Program-made: the position numbers and the translations under genes
The notes under the pieces: generated by a model
The model's database searches: none
Seen by the model: the letters and a program-made list of their open reading frames with translations, nothing else
Told to the model about the DNA's origin: nothing
Assembly: GCA_043821725.1 (NCBI GenBank)
Contig: JBDRCM010000012.1
Span: 1-62,881, forward strand
Reading direction: 5' to 3'
Length of the DNA: 62,881 bases
Origin: CAYHSR01 sp043821725
Lineage (GTDB): Bacteria; Patescibacteriota; Patescibacteriia; Magasanikbacterales; GWA2-37-8
Shown here: positions 60,501-62,881 of the stretch, piece by piece
How positions within the stretch are numbered: position 1 is the stretch's first letter
How the letters are laid out: every line of letters begins with the position of its first letter

Positions 60501-62881
60501 ATAGAAAAATACCAAAAAATATTTGGAGGATTAAAAGGGAATAATAAAATTTCAGGAGACGAAGATGGGACGCAATTTCCTCTGGTCAGTGCTTCAATCA
60601 GCCCACCACCGCCCACACCTCCATATTTTTATGATTTTCCTTATCTGGTAACTCTTACGCCAAAAGCTACTCAAGATAATGATTCAAAATACATGAGACC
60701 TAAGAACAAGAGCTTCTTTTATCTTGAAGGCCTGTATTGGAGCGAAGATGCCTATGTTAATTATTATTTAGCGGACAAGGTGAACAATCAAAGGCCAACA
60801 AATACTGGAGGATTGCAGGTGGGCCATGCTAAAACCACACAACCGTTCATGGACCAATATTTTCATCAATATAGTCCAAAAAATGGTAGTAATTATATAA
60901 AATTAGAATACGATCCTTACCGTACAAGCTATCTACCTGCAAATAGCAATCCATTAGACTCGAACCACCCTATTTATTTAGATGATATTGACATGGTTCG
61001 TATCAGAGTCGGTTCCTGTGTTAAACCGGATATCACCAGTGCAAATAGCGGTCAAAAATGTGTTGATGAGGATTATACAGTGCAGGCCGGCGATTACTAT
61101 ATTAGAAATAGTAGATTAGTGAATAATAATTATGAGGATGTAATTACATGGTATGGTGCAGGTTATGGAGATAAAAATTATAATAATAATAAACCGGGCT
61201 GTGTTGTTGTTACTGGAAGAGAATTTTTAAATTCAAACACTGGCAAGAATGAACGGATACAAGTGGAACCATGCTTGCAAGAATCAACTAATGGGGTATT
61301 TGGCGGTGAAAAGTGGTTGATAGCAAATAATGGAGATACTTATGGAGCGAATAATGATCCTGTTGGTCCAATGATAGCAGAAAGTAGGATTATCAGGAAT
61401 ACAGGATTAAAAGGAAATGAAACAGTTATGCGTTTTATGTTTGATAATAAGAGGTATGTTAGTTTATCCGGAACAGCTGAATATCCGGTTCGGTATATTG
61501 AAAATCGTAATGGCTTTTTTAATCAATATGGAGATAATTTGCGCACAAAGTCAAAAGACGGCGTGGATGATAAGAGCACAGATGAAATGTGTGATAATGG
61601 CGATGAGTCAGGTCAAGATTCATTGGAAGTTATGATCGTGTTTGATTCTCTAGGCAAGTTAACCAAAATATTGGTTGCTTATTGTAGCGCCGGAACAGGT
61701 AACGATGACGAACCATCTCTTCAAAATATACATATAGATGCCATATTGAAAGAAAATTGTAATTTAATAGCTGATGTTGCAAGCAATAATATGAATGTTG
61801 CATATACTGACAATTTGTGGAAGACAGGAATTAAAGCGTTTACTTATGATAAAACTACACCGGCTATTCCATTTGGATCTTTGGATATAACAGAAAATCC
61901 TACAAGCAAGAAATATACATTAGATGATATGGGTTTGTTTATACAGGATTCACCTTTTGTGTCGCCAAAATATAATAGAAAACCGACAAGGATTGGAGCT
62001 CCTTATGGTTGTGAAAAAGATTGCGGAGGTATCCTTGCTTATAATGAAACAAAATTGAATTTTGAACAAAAATCTGAAGTGAACAAAGATGGATATCAAT
62101 TAGGACGCGAGAATATAGGAGCGAATTTATTTGCGAAAAGCAACAGCATGTTCTATTATAATAGGTCTTTATCGTCGTTTACAGAGATAAAAAGTATTGG
62201 TGATCTTAAGGTCAACCAACAGGGAAATTCCAACTTCAATTATACCGAAGGCCCAAATTCCACTCAACCTATTTATTGGACTGCCCCGCGCGTTCGCTCT
62301 GTTGATATTAACAATTGTTCATCTGTTGGAACTTGCCTTGAAGGAAAAGACGATACAATAACTATAAATAATCAAAGCGGGGGCGATATTGTATTAACCA
62401 AATATCCTGCAAAAGCAACCATGAAATTTTATATGCTTGCCGACAAAAATCACATGCCAATTAAGAAAGTAACAGTTGATTGGGGAGATAATAGTGGCAA
62501 AGTTATAAAGGGCGATGGAATAACATCAAGCTATCGCAATCATAGGGGATTGACTGATGCTGTATGCAAAAAACCTCAAATTGCTACAGATAAAGTATGC
62601 TTTGTAAAATCAGATGACTGGAGTGTAAGCCAAGGCGCTTATGAAACTAAAATGACCACCCAGAAATGTAATTCAGACGCTGATTGCAAATTATTGGATA
62701 TATGCAAAATGGAAAGCAAAGCTCTTAACTGGGGTGAAATAATTGATAGAGCATGCAATGCAAGCTATATACAATTCACAGGCACATATAATTGCAAGGC
62801 AGACAGCAAAAATAAATATTATCACAGTGATTCAATGGACTGCGGTCTTGACACAGCCACTCAATCAGAATTTCCTGATGG
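54510..62881 (+). CDS. giant Cys-rich anchored surface protein (partial, at least 2790 aa)
   Basis: The frame opens at the ATG at 54510 and stays open to the right edge of the window. Residues 9-31 form a signal anchor (IVLSGLLGFFVIATLAGSVL). The rest is rich in Cys, Asn, Thr and Tyr. Recurrent signatures include GNCIAYGYCTRYQNTWRF (about residue 535) and GFCLEHDTSRSLNAQ..CLTWYPVD (about 1875). A jelly-roll carbohydrate-binding-like segment (about 1010-1150, with WSYTISFWAKANTN) and a PKD-like VDWGDNSG (near 2660) can be picked out. I recall similar giant proteins in CPR bacteria from memory only. A role in attachment to a host cell is inference. Its cysteines would need the thiol oxidoreductase at 5082. 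Confidence 0.9.
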   Translation, partial: MLLKYKKIVLSGLLGFFVIATLAGSVLFWIRPSKAFPVEITADLPNVTDKILDQVKQGLEVAVMNAAIEMLSYFTRKVAYDSAVWLAAGGKGESALIFQDGFDEYLSDTVDEAAGKAIEELGKPFGLNLCNIPDVNIDLAFRVGLQKKYNPVSKPACTFNKFKENWSADNFNSKYSGQALEDRFNASISADDSDLGLYLSATDKIDNLISQKNAAATLERQEGGGVKGIEKVISGDILTPAQVVQEETKKLGPSKQQESSEGKVGSIMGAGLFEVIPSTLSTFLNTFLGEMMNNFLTKGMLPFGIGYDDGSGYSSTVMSYGAAGTVGNRRSAEKIFGELLMPKPKAIDRYNIITQFNSCPSSPGQDNCIMDEQLVAAVQEERYGKPITIGEAMDKNWLKGKYKLVPPVNTTDNTDKTCYQRAYCYSNIVKMRKAGILPLGFEIAALNSNPDTPWTLEQVVKGFTDCNFAGDGITVIDDPVNKPFCHLIDPNWVLKAPLSRCNAMAYTNNLLSSAGPDRQEECVDMSSCVGFDSKGNCIAYGYCTRYQNTWRFDADKCSEQFDSCVSFKDSSNQNVSYLYRTLETYGCNEKNIGCSSYSLRQDSNGKWMEYSNSELEDLRKGYVDNLSVIHFNKNVSQSCTGSNSAGCSAFRINPLPSRGKNLFLYLTKAPDYLNCYDADNSKQGVQWPNVKADFVRLNPAKDCSNYASPCIPDEVNCDLYSEVNGSSVDIPGKYKPAEIKIDSQTSVAIKVWNDECDASCVGYDSYKEMDSNYSNGVDLAYIIPTTLASCSSKEDGCSSFTNLSTTTAGLEKVEYYTYVRPCIKPDKNKQKVFYTYEGSSQGGYQLKVYTLEQASDGSPQQFYRTLAEKQLLDQTCTVDLYKAGKAPADCRQFNDDQGKVFYKHRSRTIIVDNACVDFRLNDTELYRETTYDNNQAGCEAQNGQYKNNQCYLCFQQGKFDNGSCFYQGLPSGVLNNAGNSIACDSSVKSCRGYKGNNANTVRNVSLNSANATSLNFEDSSTTLALENWKDNLTFGQLAVSAEATYVGGHSLSYSTPSSRGSFAKNDLSMYPNWSYTISFWAKANTNRTVSVEMKNDANVILGNVTLTTDWNLYKLGPIALKGTTTSTQLIFSYGDPSNTGTTIYLDNLNIIEVIGQVYLVKEKLNVPMACDSVQTDNLPGEGLGCTAYKNLRNNTVYLTGFSNLCREGAIGCTALYDTFNTPEDPYPSVHNVWMDAKGASPIDLTLTLPGNFSAKCSVAKDAKGCYVDVSSYSYSGTDLIDDILKAGGALTTSSVYIAPDTPSSTPIYLIANKSATCNELDLGCVYAGKKQLTPSGATFTTGLIKNDPSSYSKSLCTNEEVGCNSYSSEQGNIYFKDPLITGQQVCKYLTDVSISGKKYSGWFWQGVGACVNTSTASASSNKICSIDKDCNTGETCQNKDKQPCYPDYLQANNMYGLWSYGNKDKYKGFVGSCPADQNGCTGFRDPNDNDKTYYLLNNTKITTAKAACTEGASLEKGCVLFDQTSITAMNWNAKLTYDLSAKNKYDYVKPVSSSTINNTNIVMKVVRDRECGEWIQCSKSQRYWNSIESKFKETCDVVGRCNKVDPSVDKSDMTNCGNWIENNHAYANKTLEATDYRSRPVDWASMDFSGYSILGMYPLEELEQINLGNSKIPDWRLVKVIKDPNDKCELKNTLDATLCGNYNEGICYNKICLQTPFGTKKDVSDITNLSPAHECRAYPEKNAPFPNTEATQKSQSYANANFCSENPLPSSIRSIYNACECDYAKVQYGDNATTYWNYYNPNSSGDLVWYNSIFGLDMNAPKGVPIGVCYGTKGLIYDGNYCTMDADCKKLSSSDPGQCLFARQEDKFVGWRGFCLEHDTSRSLNAQQRLNPCLTWYPVDNITGAIDITSNPEAGYQVKQYGAYYCANAVGNYRFYSDDYEKVYKLLVQELKDIDAHCYSHSAYSYPVYCNGYQSGGYCHHDESKYLYKCYDVKIETIEKYQKIFGGLKGNNKISGDEDGTQFPLVSASISPPPPTPPYFYDFPYLVTLTPKATQDNDSKYMRPKNKSFFYLEGLYWSEDAYVNYYLADKVNNQRPTNTGGLQVGHAKTTQPFMDQYFHQYSPKNGSNYIKLEYDPYRTSYLPANSNPLDSNHPIYLDDIDMVRIRVGSCVKPDITSANSGQKCVDEDYTVQAGDYYIRNSRLVNNNYEDVITWYGAGYGDKNYNNNKPGCVVVTGREFLNSNTGKNERIQVEPCLQESTNGVFGGEKWLIANNGDTYGANNDPVGPMIAESRIIRNTGLKGNETVMRFMFDNKRYVSLSGTAEYPVRYIENRNGFFNQYGDNLRTKSKDGVDDKSTDEMCDNGDESGQDSLEVMIVFDSLGKLTKILVAYCSAGTGNDDEPSLQNIHIDAILKENCNLIADVASNNMNVAYTDNLWKTGIKAFTYDKTTPAIPFGSLDITENPTSKKYTLDDMGLFIQDSPFVSPKYNRKPTRIGAPYGCEKDCGGILAYNETKLNFEQKSEVNKDGYQLGRENIGANLFAKSNSMFYYNRSLSSFTEIKSIGDLKVNQQGNSNFNYTEGPNSTQPIYWTAPRVRSVDINNCSSVGTCLEGKDDTITINNQSGGDIVLTKYPAKATMKFYMLADKNHMPIKKVTVDWGDNSGKVIKGDGITSSYRNHRGLTDAVCKKPQIATDKVCFVKSDDWSVSQGAYETKMTTQKCNSDADCKLLDICKMESKALNWGEIIDRACNASYIQFTGTYNCKADSKNKYYHSDSMDCGLDTATQSEFPD

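Overview
The window is AT-rich bacterial DNA with densely packed genes that look chromosomal. The gene repertoire, short spacers, several very short mRNA leaders, many start codons without a clear Shine-Dalgarno sequence, a very large Cys-rich surface protein and hairpin repeats of the CCTGCC..GGCAGG type all suggest a Candidate Phyla Radiation bacterium (Patescibacteria, Parcubacteria/Falkowbacteria-like). That placement is inference; no rRNA gene is present to test it. A standard class II RF2 and the use of TGA as a stop show that UGA is not recoded.

Layout. 1-240: 24-bp tandem repeat and a dispersed repeat. 0.3-3.0 kb: orphan gene and recG. 3.0-12.7 kb, minus strand: one long block of phosphohexomutase, clpC, a Lys/Glu/Pro-rich membrane protein, a TolB-like propeller, a DsbA-like thiol oxidoreductase and a Cys-rich membrane protein with a transglycosylase-like domain. 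12.9-15.8 kb: htpX and lemA, then divergent rseP. 15.8-19.8 kb: small orphan, pheS, pheT. 19.8-24.4 kb: two small minus genes and dnaE. 24.6-30.6 kb, mostly minus: prs, tsaD, tRNA-Met(CAT), an orphan divergent pair, tRNA-Glu(TTC), HU and rny. 31.0-40.2 kb: infB, trxA, an inositol-monophosphatase family gene, leuS, comEC and a separate ComEC-type metallo-hydrolase. 40.3-45.6 kb: nusA, yidC, PRC-barrel, small orphan, nucleotidyltransferase, O-antigen-ligase-like. 45.7-47.9 kb: groES-groEL behind a CIRCE-like operator. 47.9-48.6 kb: an operon of four tiny proteins on the minus strand. 48.7-54.5 kb: COG2426 membrane protein, small orphan, prfB, tsaC, DUF4015 protein, ksgA, Ca-binding-type repeat protein. 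54.5 kb to the end: an uninterrupted reading frame of at least 2790 codons for an anchored Cys-rich surface protein.

Connections. TsaC and TsaD are both t6A enzymes. NusA, IF2, RF2, PheST, LeuRS, KsgA and RNase Y cover transcription, translation and RNA turnover. ClpC, HtpX, RseP and GroESL cover protein quality control. The thiol oxidoreductase ends four bases before the start of a Cys-rich exported protein, which suggests folding of disulfide-rich envelope proteins; the giant protein at the right end would be another client.

Most notable observations: (1) a leucyl-tRNA synthetase carrying a complete RBBP9-like serine hydrolase with an intact Ser-Asp-His triad inside its zinc knuckle, plus an in-frame repeat in its editing domain; (2) a MITE-like family (four copies, one 235 bp and three deleted forms) with terminal inverted repeats and target duplications, two copies sitting exactly at stop codons; (3) a promoter-driven operon of four tiny proteins, three with a hydrophobic segment, the last three coupled by ATGA overlaps; (4) two loci where a terminator hairpin and the next promoter share the same bases.
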